A stretch of DNA of 64,000 nt from Pseudomonas sp. TH43 (GCF_016650635.1 NZ_JAEKFI010000004.1:1374001-1438000), one strand, 5' to 3'; shown: positions 32,766 to 41,334, counted from the stretch's first letter. Translations and numbers: made by a program. Notes: generated by a model not told the origin, from the sequence alone.

Positions 32766-33704
32766 ATGTCACCGCCAAATATAGCGCCGACGCTCTTCAA
32801 TCATGAGGAATTTTCGATTATCGCCGACTCGAATGAGTTCCTCAAAGAATGCGAGCTCTTGGGATTTATGACGGCAAATATCGCTCAATTAGAGGAGTTT
32901 CCAAAAAACAGTATCGTTTTTTCTTTCAGTAACGAAGCTGCAAAATTGACATTTGAGATCGCTGGAAGAACAGAGCGCAAAAAAATCATCTTCTGCGCGA
33001 CCCAAGTATTTGAGCCATCTTTAGCCGCGGCGCTTTACAGCCTAGAGCTTCTGATGAACAGTGATTTTCAGCAATCGCTCTTCTCGCAGCGAGTTGTATT
33101 GAATATGCTTAACTCCTACCAGACATTTGCGTTGTCTGGTAATGAATCCAATGCAACAGTATCCATCCTTCCCCATGCACAGCCTTATGCATTACTTGAC
33201 GAAGATGTGACCGATAACTTCGTGCAGTCCGTCGCGGAATTCTTTGAAGTTCATTACGCACATATGAACCCATTAGAGCCCTGCCCCTTTATATTTTCAG
33301 GCACATTGAAAATTTCTGGAATACTGACTGTACTCAGAAAACCTAACCCCGAATTACCTGCCGGTCTAAAAACCTCTCTAAAATGGCTAAGCGATCGAAT
33401 CTCAAACGAAGAGGCCTGGCTCACAGTAAAAGAAAACGACATAACCTCATTAAAAATAAATAACGAAGAACATATAAAACTTCTGGATCTCGCTGCTGGC
33501 AAACGTGGACTGAAACTTACGGAATTTGCTATCGGCGTCAACGAATCCATCTCGAACAAAATTGATTACAAAATCAACTCCCAAATGAATGAGGGAATCA
33601 GTGGTATTCATTTAGCAATTGGTGATGGTTCCTCTGGCTACCACATAGACTTTCTTAGCCCATCCGTGAACGTCCATCCAATACACTCGCTTGCATGCGC
33701 CTGA
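32766..33704 (+). CDS. M29 aminopeptidase / NicX-like metal enzyme
   Basis: A 312-residue cytoplasmic protein. The C-terminal third carries the ligand pattern of M29 aminopeptidases and 2,5-dihydroxypyridine dioxygenase (NicX): LTEFAIGVN (Glu253), GIHLAIGDG (His282) and YHIDF (His293, Asp295). The N-terminal 230 residues are poorly conserved to my eye. ATG at 32766 follows AAGGAGGG by about 7 bases, far better than an upstream TTG at 32733 that lies in the hairpin. Codon use is AT-rich compared with the genome, suggesting acquisition. It probably shares the transcript of the 33-residue peptide and may process it or its product; peptidase, oxygenase or neither are all possible. Confidence 0.72.
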   Translation: MSPPNIAPTLFNHEEFSIIADSNEFLKECELLGFMTANIAQLEEFPKNSIVFSFSNEAAKLTFEIAGRTERKKIIFCATQVFEPSLAAALYSLELLMNSDFQQSLFSQRVVLNMLNSYQTFALSGNESNATVSILPHAQPYALLDEDVTDNFVQSVAEFFEVHYAHMNPLEPCPFIFSGTLKISGILTVLRKPNPELPAGLKTSLKWLSDRISNEEAWLTVKENDITSLKINNEEHIKLLDLAAGKRGLKLTEFAIGVNESISNKIDYKINSQMNEGISGIHLAIGDGSSGYHIDFLSPSVNVHPIHSLACA

Positions 33705-33799
33705 CCTGTAGGAGCCGAGCTTGCTCGCGAAAGCGTCGTATCAGTCGATACATTTTTTGACCGATCCACCGCTTTCGCGAGCAAGCCCGCTCCCACAGT
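33705..33799. repeat. REP pair (class A variant) at the island edge
   Basis: Starts immediately after the M29-like stop codon. Arms are CCTGTAGGAGCCGAGCTTGC-type and GCGAGCAAGCCCGCTCCCAC. With 31058-31151 it brackets the ligase/peptide island. Confidence 0.88.
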
Positions 33800-33822
33800 T
33801 GTTCGGGTACTCCGCAATCCCC

Positions 33823-33911
33823 GTGTAGGAGCTGTCGAGTGCAACGAGGCTGCGATCTTTTGATCTTTTAAGGATCAAGATCAAAAGATCGCAGCGTGCC
33901 GCAACTCCTAC
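33823..33911. repeat. REP pair (class B) overlapping the next stop
   Basis: Inner arms TGCGATCTTTTGATC (33851-33865) and its complement (33879-33893) with outer GTAGGAGCTG / CAACTCCTAC pairing. The CTA at 33908-33910 inside the right arm is the stop codon (TAG) of the acyl-CoA hydrolase gene. Confidence 0.88.
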
Positions 33912-35836
33912 GGGGTTTGGGTGGTGGCTTTTAGGCCGGTGAGGAGCAGGCGTTGGAAGAGGTCTTCTTTCAGGCCTTCCGGGTTTGTGAGTCGCATGCG
34001 TTCGAGGTGTTCGGGGTAGAGCGATGCCTCGGGGGCGTCGAGGGCGGCTTTGCCCAGTTCGAGGATTTCGGTGAGTTTGAATTTGCTTTTTAGCCAGTTC
34101 AGCGCCCGCAGTAGATCCCGTTCGATCGGGGAGAAATCACAGCCCAGCGGGTACTCCGGAAACAGGTTTTTGTGCCGTGCGGCGATGGCTTGCAAACGCT
34201 GCGGTGTGTTGTCAGTGAAGCGCGGATCGAGGCGGAAATCCTTTGGCAGTTTGCCGACCTTTTGCGCTTGTTCGATCAGGCCCTGCTGGAAACGTGAATC
34301 GCTGATATTCAGCAATGACTCGATCACTACGGCATCGGTTTTACCGCGCAGATCAGCGATGCCGTATTCGGTCACGACGATGTCGCGCAGATGCCGTGGG
34401 ATCGTGCAGTGGCCGTATTCCCAGACGATGTTGGAGCTGACATCCCCGCCGGATTCACGCCAACTGCGCAGGATCAGAATCGAGCGCGCATCGTGCAATG
34501 CATGCCCCTGCGCAACGAAGTTGTACTGCCCGCCGACACCACTGAGCACCCTTCCGTCTTCCAGTTGATCGGCCACACCGGCGCCCAGCAAGGTCATGGT
34601 GAACACAGTGTTGATGAACCGCGCATCGAGACGCTGCAAGCGCTTGAGCTCTTCCTGACCATACAACTCGTTGATGTAGCTGATGCGGGTCATGTTGAAT
34701 TCGAGGCGCTTGCTCAACGGCAGCTCGCGCAAGCGCTCGTAGAAACTGCGCGGGCCGAGGAAGAAACCGCCGTGCACCGAGATGCCGTCAGTCTGCGCCG
34801 CTTCGTCGAGGGTGCCGGCGTTGGCTTGCTCCTGCGTCGGCACGTCGGGGTAGACCTTGCGCCGAATAATCCCGGCATCCGCCAGCACCAGCAAACCGTT
34901 GACGAACATTTCGCTGCAACCGTAAAGGCCTTTGGCGAATGGCCCGGTGCCGCCCTCGCGGTCGATCAACTGCGCCCATTGGCTGAGGTTGATGTCACTG
35001 AGCAACGCTTGGTAACCCGCGTTGTCAGCCTGGCGCGCGAGCAGTGCGGCGGTGAGCGCATCGCCCATCGAGCCGATGCCGATCTGCAACGTGCCGCCGT
35101 CACGCACCAGCGTACTCGCGTGCAGACCGATGAAATGATCCTGAAACCCGACCGGCATGTTCGGCGTGGAAAACAGCGTGCTGCTGTCCTTCGCGTCGAT
35201 CAGCAGGTCGAAGGTGTCGATGTCGACTTCGGCATCGCCGGGCATGTACGGCAAATCGGTATGAACCTGACCGACCAGCAAAATGGTCTCCCCGGCTTCG
35301 CGACGTTTGGCGATCATCGGCAACAGGTCGAGGGTGATGTCAGGGTTGCAGCTCAGGCTCAGGCGATCCGGGTGTTCGCTGCTGCTGGCGAGCAGTTGCG
35401 CCACCAGATTCAGGCCGGCGGCGTTGATGTCGCGGGCGGCATGGCTGTAGTTGCTGCTGACGTAATCCTGCTGGGCCGGCGGGCTGTTGAGCAGGCTGCC
35501 GGGCTGCATGAAGAACTGTTCGATGCGGATGTTGGCGGGCAGGCTGTCGCCGCGCAGATCGGCGAGAAAATCGAACTCCGGGTAGTCGCCGAAGGCGCGC
35601 TCGACGAAGGGTTCGATGAAGCGTTTCTGCAAACCATCGCCCAAGCTCGGACGGCCCAGGCACAGTGCGGTGTAGATCGTCAGTTGGCGCTCGGGCAGGC
35701 CCTTGATGCGCCGGTACAGCGCGTTGACGAAATGATTGGGTTTGCCCAGGCCCAGCGGCATGCCCATGTGGATGTGCGCCGGCAACCTCGCCAGTACGTC
35801 GTCCACTGCCTGTTCGATCGAACACAACTGCACCAT
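33908..35836 (-). CDS. Acetyl-CoA hydrolase/transferase family protein
   Basis: A 642-residue member of the class I CoA-transferase (acetyl-CoA hydrolase/transferase) family, which moves or hydrolyses CoA from short acyl-CoAs. Features are an N-terminal half starting PAHIHMGMPLGLGKPNHF, a central QIGIGSMGDALTAALL, and the C-terminal domain with SGVGGQYNFVAQGHAL and VTEYGIADLRGKTD, which holds the active-site region. It is longer than E. coli-type enzymes (about 500) by an insertion after residue 90 and a C-terminal tail. The TAG stop comes from a REP element. Substrate not predictable. Transcribed alone on the minus strand. Confidence 0.88.
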   Translation of the reverse strand: MVQLCSIEQAVDDVLARLPAHIHMGMPLGLGKPNHFVNALYRRIKGLPERQLTIYTALCLGRPSLGDGLQKRFIEPFVERAFGDYPEFDFLADLRGDSLPANIRIEQFFMQPGSLLNSPPAQQDYVSSNYSHAARDINAAGLNLVAQLLASSSEHPDRLSLSCNPDITLDLLPMIAKRREAGETILLVGQVHTDLPYMPGDAEVDIDTFDLLIDAKDSSTLFSTPNMPVGFQDHFIGLHASTLVRDGGTLQIGIGSMGDALTAALLARQADNAGYQALLSDINLSQWAQLIDREGGTGPFAKGLYGCSEMFVNGLLVLADAGIIRRKVYPDVPTQEQANAGTLDEAAQTDGISVHGGFFLGPRSFYERLRELPLSKRLEFNMTRISYINELYGQEELKRLQRLDARFINTVFTMTLLGAGVADQLEDGRVLSGVGGQYNFVAQGHALHDARSILILRSWRESGGDVSSNIVWEYGHCTIPRHLRDIVVTEYGIADLRGKTDAVVIESLLNISDSRFQQGLIEQAQKVGKLPKDFRLDPRFTDNTPQRLQAIAARHKNLFPEYPLGCDFSPIERDLLRALNWLKSKFKLTEILELGKAALDAPEASLYPEHLERMRLTNPEGLKEDLFQRLLLTGLKATTQTP

Positions 35837-35915
35837 CTGAAGCCTCCCGCCCGTTCCGTGAATAGAGGTAGACCGAGCTTGCCTTGAGTTTGCTGCAAAG
35901 AACAGCGTCAGATTT

Positions 35916-35950
35916 CCCTCACCCTAACCCTCTCCCGGAGGGAGAGGGGA
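35916..35950. repeat. Short dispersed GC hairpin repeat
   Basis: CCCTCTCCC-GGA-GGGAGAGGG is a perfect 9-bp hairpin preceded by CCCTCACCCTAA, a short dispersed repeat that I recall from many Pseudomonas genomes. The rest of the gap 35837-36137 shows nothing coding. Confidence 0.75.
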
Positions 35951-36139
35951 CTGAATGGGGAATATTGGAGAGATACGCCGACGTGAACCTGCTTTGTTGA
36001 ATCCACAATCGACTCAATCTATCAGGTCGGTGTAGAGCGCCAGACACCTCGGTCCGCTCCCTCTACCTCCGGGCGGTCCGACGTTTCGGGAGGGCTGGGC
36101 GGGCGGCGTTCCGATGAGGGGCTCCTGAATCGCGGACAC

Positions 36140-36167
36140 AAAAAAACCGTCCGAAGACGGTTTTTTT
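36140..36167 (-). terminator. Terminator after cycB
   Basis: AACCGTC-CGAA-GACGGTT stem with A and T tracts of seven on either side, 16 bases beyond the cycB stop codon. Confidence 0.93.
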
Positions 36168-36182
36168 CATCAGAAGCGCGGC

Positions 36183-36611
36183 TTATTTCAGGCCGGACAT
36201 CTTCTGGATTGCACCCTTGAGCTCGTCATCCGAGCAATCGGCGCAGGTGCCTTTTGGCGGCATGGCGTTCAGGCCGGTAATGGCTTTTGCCAGCAAACCG
36301 TCGAGGCCGCCCTGATGATCGGCGCGGTCTTTCCAGGCCGCTGCGTCACCGATTTTCGGCGCACCCAACAGGCCAGTACCGTGGCAAGCGTTGCAATGTT
36401 TGGCAATCACTTCGTCCGGGGTTTTCGCACCGCCACCGCCGCCGGCAGTTGCAGCCACTTCCATCCCCTTGCATTCCTGCCCTTGAACACACACCTGGCC
36501 GACAGGCTCAAGGCGTTTGGCAATGTCGTCATTGGTCGCAGCTTGAGCGCTGACAGCCCAGAGGGCCAGTACGGTTGCTGGTGCGGCCAGCATTTTCATA
36601 ATTAGGTTCAC
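36183..36611 (-). CDS. cycB: Cytochrome c5
   Basis: A 142-residue periplasmic c-type cytochrome. A signal peptide of about 24 residues (ending AVSAQA) is followed by one haem-binding motif CNACH in AKHCNACHGTG, and the methionine ligand in NAMPPKGTCADCSDDEL with the two extra cysteines typical of cytochrome c5. It carries electrons in the respiratory chain. The GTG at 36611 is preferred to the ATG at 36599 because GAGGG stands 7-8 bases before it. It is a single-gene transcript between pauR and the acyl-CoA hydrolase gene. Confidence 0.93.
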   Translation of the reverse strand: MNLIMKMLAAPATVLALWAVSAQAATNDDIAKRLEPVGQVCVQGQECKGMEVAATAGGGGGAKTPDEVIAKHCNACHGTGLLGAPKIGDAAAWKDRADHQGGLDGLLAKAITGLNAMPPKGTCADCSDDELKGAIQKMSGLK

Positions 36612-36780
36612 GCGTTCACCCTCAATGGTGGCTATTCACGCCTGCGGCCACGGTTCGCAGGCGGGCGGAAGTATAGCGGGTAGCCCGCCACACTGAAACA
36701 ACCCCATAGTCGAAGGGGTTATACCGCGCAGTGAAAAAACTCTTCGGATGCCTTCGCCGTCATGGCTTGGCGCCTCTATT

Positions 36781-37329
36781 TTAAAAATTTGCCGGTGTTG
36801 CTGCGCTGATTAGTCGCGCAGGCAAGTCGAACGGATTGCGAAAACGATGCGGCTTGGTACTTTCAAAGTAGTAGCTGTCGCCGGCTTCGAGAATAAAAGT
36901 TTCAAGACCCACTACCAGTTCCAGACGACCTTCCACCAGAATTCCGGTCTCCTCGCCTTCATGGGTGAGCATTTCTTCGCCGGTATCGGCGCCCGGCGGG
37001 TAGATTTCATTGAGGAATGCGATGGCGCGGCTGGGATGCGCACGGCCGACCAGTTTCATGGTCACGGCGCCGTCGGAAATGTCGATCAGCTCGTTGGCCT
37101 TGTAGACGATCTGGGTCGGGATTTCCTGCAAGATCTCTTCGGAAAAGAACTCGACCATGGACATGGGAATCCCGCCCAGTACCTTCCTCAGCGAACTGAT
37201 CGAAGGACTGACGCTGTTCTTTTCGATCATCGAAATGGTGCTGTTGGTGACGCCCGCGCGTTTGGCGAGTTCACGCTGGGAAAGCCCTTTGAGCTTGCGG
37301 ATCGATTGCAGTCGTTCACCGACGTCCAA
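36781..37329 (-). CDS. pauR: XRE-cupin regulator PauR (polyamine catabolism)
   Basis: A 182-residue repressor with an N-terminal helix-turn-helix (residues 6-60, LSQRELAKRAGVTNSTISMI) and a C-terminal cupin (about 105-180, MLTHEGEETGILVEGRLELV). This is the PuuR/PauR architecture. In P. aeruginosa PauR (PA5301, from memory) represses the pauA-D genes for putrescine, cadaverine and spermidine breakdown and is found in the same place next to dadX. A pauB-type oxidoreductase and a pauC-type dehydrogenase lie 4 kb and 15 kb away in this window and are likely targets. The start has a GGAGGC-type Shine-Dalgarno. Confidence 0.9.
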   Translation of the reverse strand: MDVGERLQSIRKLKGLSQRELAKRAGVTNSTISMIEKNSVSPSISSLRKVLGGIPMSMVEFFSEEILQEIPTQIVYKANELIDISDGAVTMKLVGRAHPSRAIAFLNEIYPPGADTGEEMLTHEGEETGILVEGRLELVVGLETFILEAGDSYYFESTKPHRFRNPFDLPARLISAATPANF

Positions 37330-37417
37330 GGCGCGAGCCTCCTGATGTTGTAAGAATATTGAGCGTTATCATGGCGACAGCGTTCAGTATTTACAACACT
37401 TGGGCTCCCCGGCGACC

Positions 37418-38491
37418 TTAACCCTCGGAATAGAGCCTTGGCACCCGACGCAGATTGCAGAAAATCTGGTACGGGATGGTGTCGGCCCACTTCGCCACTT
37501 CGCTGGCGAGGATGTTTTTGCCCCACAACTCGACGGTCGAGCCGAGGTCGGCTTCCGGCACATCCGTCAGATCGATGCAGAGCATGTCCATCGACACGCG
37601 ACCGAGAATGCGGCTGCGTTTACCTGCCACCAAAACTGGCGTGCCGGTTGGCGCCTGACGCGGGTAGCCGTCGGCGTAACCCATGGCGACCACGCCGATA
37701 CGCATCGGCTTGTCGGTGATGAATTTGGCGCCATAACCGATCGGTTCGCCGGCGGGCAGTTCACGCACGCAGATGACTTTCGATTCCAGCGTCATCACCG
37801 GTTGCAGGCGCTCGGCCACGGCGTTGGCTTCTTCGAACGGCGTGGCGCCGTAGAGCATGATGCCCGGACGCACCCAGTCACTGTGGATCTGCGGCCAACC
37901 GAGCACGGCTGGCGAGTTGCGCAGACTGACTTCCGCCGCCAGGCCCTGACGCGCCGCTTCAAACACCGCAACTTGCTCGGTGCTGCTCTGCGCGTGCAGC
38001 TCATCGGCGCGGGCGAAGTGGCTCATCAAGACGATTTTCGCCACTTTGCCGCTGGCCAGCAGACGTTGATAAGCCGCCGCATAATCCTTCGGATGCAGCC
38101 CAACGCGGTGCATGCCCGAATCGAGCTTCAACCAAACGGTGATCGGTTTACTCAGCGCAGCCTGCTCGATCGCTTCGAGTTGCCACAGCGAATGCACCAC
38201 GCACCAGAAATCATGCTCGACGATCAGCGCCAGCTCATCGGCCTCGAAAATCCCTTCCAGCAACAACACCGGAGCACGAATGCCCGCAGCGCGCAGCTCC
38301 AAAGCTTCTTCGATGCAGGCGACGGCAAAACCATCAGCCTCGGCTTCCAGCGCCTGCGCGCAACGCACCGCGCCATGGCCGTAAGCATCGGCCTTGATCA
38401 CCGCAAGCGCCTTGGCGCCGGTGACTTCGCGGGCAATTCGGTAGTTGTGACGCAGGGCTTGAAGGTCGATCAGGGCACGGGCAGGACGCAT
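37418..38491 (-). CDS. dadX: Catabolic alanine racemase DadX
   Basis: Interconverts L- and D-alanine for catabolism via DadA. The 357-residue fold III PLP enzyme has the PLP lysine in AVIKADAYGHGA (residue about 33), the catalytic tyrosine in CNLRRVPRLYS-type C-terminal and SMDMLCIDLTD segments, and RPGIMLYGATPF. The ATG at 38491 (MRPARALIDLQ) gives the family length; an upstream ATG at 38515 adds eight residues. It is the last gene of dadA-ridA-dadX on the minus strand, the order known from P. aeruginosa, and is probably activated by DadR with D- or L-alanine. Confidence 0.95.
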   Translation of the reverse strand: MRPARALIDLQALRHNYRIAREVTGAKALAVIKADAYGHGAVRCAQALEAEADGFAVACIEEALELRAAGIRAPVLLLEGIFEADELALIVEHDFWCVVHSLWQLEAIEQAALSKPITVWLKLDSGMHRVGLHPKDYAAAYQRLLASGKVAKIVLMSHFARADELHAQSSTEQVAVFEAARQGLAAEVSLRNSPAVLGWPQIHSDWVRPGIMLYGATPFEEANAVAERLQPVMTLESKVICVRELPAGEPIGYGAKFITDKPMRIGVVAMGYADGYPRQAPTGTPVLVAGKRSRILGRVSMDMLCIDLTDVPEADLGSTVELWGKNILASEVAKWADTIPYQIFCNLRRVPRLYSEG

Positions 38492-38586
38492 GGCAGCAGA
38501 CTTCTTGGCGGTCATGGGAATAAAAACCGGCGCCGACTGACGACGTGAACCGCCAACAGCGCCGGGAGAGGGATCTTTACAACGGG

Positions 38587-38940
38587 TTACGGCAGCGCGG
38601 CGACGATAGAGATTTCTACCAGAATGCTCGGCTTGGCCATTTTCGCTTCGACGGTTGCGCGGGCCGGGGCGGCGCCCTTTGGCAGCCACTGGTCCCACAC
38701 CGAGTTCATCCCGGCGAAGTGCGCTTCGATGTCGTTCAGGTAAATCGTCGCCGACAGCAAATGCTGTTTGTCAGTCCCGGCCAGATCCAGCAAGCGCTCG
38801 ATATTGCCGAGGACTTCGCGGGTCTGCTGTTCAATCCCGGCGTCGAAGTCGTCACCGACCTGCCCGGCCAGATACACGGTGCCGTTGTGGCTGACGATCT
38901 GACTCATGCGCTCATTGGTGAGCTGGCGCTGGATTGCCAT
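38587..38940 (-). CDS. RidA family protein of the dad operon
   Basis: A 117-residue Rid/YjgF/UK114 protein. These trimers hydrolyse reactive enamines and imines such as 2-aminoacrylate. Typical segments are GTVYLAGQVGDD, YLNDIEAHFAGMNSVW and PARATVEAKMAKPSILVEI, with the conserved arginine in PARATVE. It starts inside the 3' end of dadA (29-base overlap), so translation is coupled. DadA makes imino acids from D-amino acids, which fits a role in imine removal, but direct evidence is not in the sequence. It belongs to a Rid subfamily other than archetypal RidA by appearance. Confidence 0.92.
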   Translation of the reverse strand: MAIQRQLTNERMSQIVSHNGTVYLAGQVGDDFDAGIEQQTREVLGNIERLLDLAGTDKQHLLSATIYLNDIEAHFAGMNSVWDQWLPKGAAPARATVEAKMAKPSILVEISIVAALP

Positions 38941-40216
38941 GTTTTGCGGACTCCTGAATTTTGTTGCCGTAACGGGAAATATCGAGGCCTTCGGCGCTGA
39001 TCTGTGGTTTTTTCTTCGCCATCAAGTCGGCCAGCAAACGACCGGAACCGCACGCCATGGTCCAGCCGAGCGTGCCGTGACCGGTGTTGAGGAACAGATT
39101 CTTGAACGGCGTGGCGCCAACGATCGGCGTGCCGTCCGGGGTGGTCGGACGCAGGCCGGTCCAGAAGCTTGCTTCGGCCAGATTGCCGCCCTGAGGATAA
39201 AGGTCGTTGACGATCATCTCCAGGGTTTCGCGCCGACGCGGGTTCAGCGACAGGTCAAAACCGGCGATTTCGGCCATGCCGCCAACGCGGATGCGATTGT
39301 CGAAACGGGTGATCGCGACCTTGTAGGTCTCGTCGAGAATAGTCGAAGTCGGGGCCATGGCCGGGTTGGTGATCGGCACGGTCAGCGAGTAACCCTTGAG
39401 CGGATACACCGGGGCCTTGATGCCCAGCGGCTTGAGCAGTTGCGGCGAGTAGCTGCCAAGCGCCAAGACGTAGCGGTCGGCGGTTTCCAGTTTGCCGTCG
39501 ATCCACACGCCGTTGATGCGATCACCGGCGTAGTCAAGCTTCTGAATGTCCTGACCGAAGCGGAATTCCACACCGAGTTTCACTGCCATTTCGGCGAGAC
39601 GCGTGGTGAACATCTGGCAGTCGCCAGTCTGGTCGTTCGGCAGGCGCAGGGCACCGGCGAGGATGTCAGTCACACCCGCCAGCGCAGGTTCAACGCGAGC
39701 AATGCCGGCGCGGTCGAGCACTTCAAACGGCACGCCGGACTCTTTCAGCACGGCGATGTCTTTGGCGGCGCCATCCAGCTGAGCCTGAGTGCGGAACAGT
39801 TGCGTGGTGCCAAGGCTGCGGCCTTCGTAGGCGATGCCGGTTTCGGCGCGCAATTCGTCGAGGCAGTCGCGGCTGTACTCGGACAGACGCACCATGCGCT
39901 CCTTGTTCACCGCGTAACGGTTGGCAGTGCAATTGCGCAGCATCTGCGCCATCCACAGGTATTGATCGATGTCGGCGGTGGCCTTGATCGCGAGAGGGGC
40001 GTGGCGTTGCAGCAGCCACTTGATCGCCTTGAGCGGTACGCCCGGCGCGGCCCACGGCGAGGCATAGCCCGGCGAGACCTGGCCGGCGTTGGCGAAACTG
40101 GTCTCCATGGCCGCGGCTGGCTGCCGGTCGACCACCACCACTTCAAACCCGGCACGGGCCAGATAGTAAGCACTGGCGGTACCGATGACGCCGCTACCCA
40201 AGACCATAACGCGCAT
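38912..40216 (-). CDS. dadA: D-amino acid dehydrogenase DadA
   Basis: Membrane-associated flavoenzyme that oxidises D-alanine and other D-amino acids, passing electrons to the respiratory chain. The 434-residue protein starts with the FAD-binding dinucleotide fold (MRVMVLGSGVIGTASAYYLA) and has GQVSPGYASPWAAPGVP and the C-terminal GHGTLGWTMACGSG, all diagnostic of DadA. It is the first gene of dadA-ridA-dadX, divergent from the Lrp-type regulator dadR across a 153-base AT-rich gap that should contain the DadR sites. The last residues are strain-variable in the family. Confidence 0.96.
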   Translation of the reverse strand: MRVMVLGSGVIGTASAYYLARAGFEVVVVDRQPAAAMETSFANAGQVSPGYASPWAAPGVPLKAIKWLLQRHAPLAIKATADIDQYLWMAQMLRNCTANRYAVNKERMVRLSEYSRDCLDELRAETGIAYEGRSLGTTQLFRTQAQLDGAAKDIAVLKESGVPFEVLDRAGIARVEPALAGVTDILAGALRLPNDQTGDCQMFTTRLAEMAVKLGVEFRFGQDIQKLDYAGDRINGVWIDGKLETADRYVLALGSYSPQLLKPLGIKAPVYPLKGYSLTVPITNPAMAPTSTILDETYKVAITRFDNRIRVGGMAEIAGFDLSLNPRRRETLEMIVNDLYPQGGNLAEASFWTGLRPTTPDGTPIVGATPFKNLFLNTGHGTLGWTMACGSGRLLADLMAKKKPQISAEGLDISRYGNKIQESAKHGNPAPAHQ

Positions 40217-40369
40217 TTTTTATCCCTCTCGCGGCGTGCCGCGTACGTCTGTTGTTAGAGCAATGATGCGCGCAGTGTAAAAAATAAATGCCAGTGCTTT
40301 TCACTATATAAGCGCCTATATTTGGCGACAATTCTCGGCAAAAACCCTTTTCACGGAGGCGCATCCCCT

Positions 40370-40858
40370 ATGCGTACCAACACTCAGACCAAACGTGAGC
40401 TGGACAAGATCGATCGCAACATCTTGCGGATCCTGCAGGCGGACGGGCGGATTTCCTTCACCGAACTCGGGGAAAAGGTCGGCCTCTCCACCACACCGTG
40501 CACTGAGCGGGTGCGCCGGCTGGAGCGTGAGGGGATCATCATGGGCTACAACGCCCGGCTGAATCCGCAGCATTTGAAGGGTAGCTTGCTGGTGTTCGTC
40601 GAGATCAGCCTCGACTACAAATCCGGCGACACGTTCGAGGAGTTCCGCCGCGCGGTACTGAAATTGCCGCACGTGCTGGAGTGCCATCTGGTGTCAGGGG
40701 ATTTCGACTATCTGGTGAAGGCGCGGATTTCCGAGATGGCCTCGTACCGCAAGTTGCTGGGCGACATTCTGCTGAAACTGCCGCATGTGCGTGAATCGAA
40801 GAGTTATATCGTCATGGAAGAGGTCAAGGAGAGCTTGAGCCTGCCTATCCCTGATTGA
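40370..40858 (+). CDS. dadR: Lrp/AsnC-family regulator DadR
   Basis: A 162-residue leucine-responsive type regulator with an N-terminal helix-turn-helix (residues 12-60, LDKIDRNILRILQADGRISF then LSTTPCTERVRRLEREG) and a C-terminal RAM effector-binding domain (FVEISLDYKSG...LECHLVSGDFDYLV). In P. aeruginosa the gene divergent from dadA (PA5308) encodes DadR, which senses alanine and activates dadAX. ATG at 40370 follows GGAGG by 9 bases; the frame is open to 40322 without family likeness. The gene is alone and ends before a REP pair. Confidence 0.93.
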   Translation: MRTNTQTKRELDKIDRNILRILQADGRISFTELGEKVGLSTTPCTERVRRLEREGIIMGYNARLNPQHLKGSLLVFVEISLDYKSGDTFEEFRRAVLKLPHVLECHLVSGDFDYLVKARISEMASYRKLLGDILLKLPHVRESKSYIVMEEVKESLSLPIPD

Positions 40859-40882
40859 ATTTTGCGGTGTTTTAGCCGGCCT

Positions 40883-40949
40883 CTTCGCGAGCAGGCTCGC
40901 TCCCACAGGAGAATGCATTCCAAATGTGGGAGCGAGCCTGCTCGCGAAG
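40883..40949. repeat. REP pair (class A)
   Basis: Perfect 25-base inverted arms at 40883-40907 and 40925-40949 around a 17-base loop. It lies between the convergent dadR and YkgJ-type genes. Confidence 0.93.
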
Positions 40950-40980
40950 GCCGCGACTCGATCCACGGGCAACGAAACAG

Positions 40981-41334
40981 CTAAACCAGCACCTGCCGAT
41001 TCGCTGCCATGTATTCGAAAATCTGCTTCTCCACCCGTGGATGAATCAGCTCCACCGGCCGCCGCTCATTCGGGCAAGGCAAGGTTTTGGTCGTGCCAAA
41101 CAACCGGCAAATCAACGGCCGCTCCTCATACACCGTGCAGCCATTCGGTCCCAGGTGCACACAGTTCAGCTCCTCCATCGCCGCATCCTGCTCGGCGCGG
41201 GTCTTGCGCGGGAGGCGGGCCATTTCTTCCGGCGAAGTGGTCACCGGGCCGCAGCAATCGTGGCAGCCGGGCACGCACTCGAACGAGGGAATCTGCTGGC
41301 GCAAGGCGCGAATTTTCTGGCTGTTGCAGCTCAT
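40981..41334 (-). CDS. YkgJ family cysteine cluster protein
   Basis: A 117-residue protein with the Fe-S or zinc cysteine cluster of the YkgJ/CxxCxxCC family: FECVPGCHDCCGP at residues 18-30, then CVHLGPNGCTVYEERPLICR. Function is unknown, with a metal-binding role assumed. ATG at 41334 (MSCNSQKIRALRQQ) gives family length; the frame is open to 41505 but the added part overlaps the divergent oxidoreductase gene. It lies head-to-head with the PauB-type gene. Confidence 0.88.
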   Translation of the reverse strand: MSCNSQKIRALRQQIPSFECVPGCHDCCGPVTTSPEEMARLPRKTRAEQDAAMEELNCVHLGPNGCTVYEERPLICRLFGTTKTLPCPNERRPVELIHPRVEKQIFEYMAANRQVLV

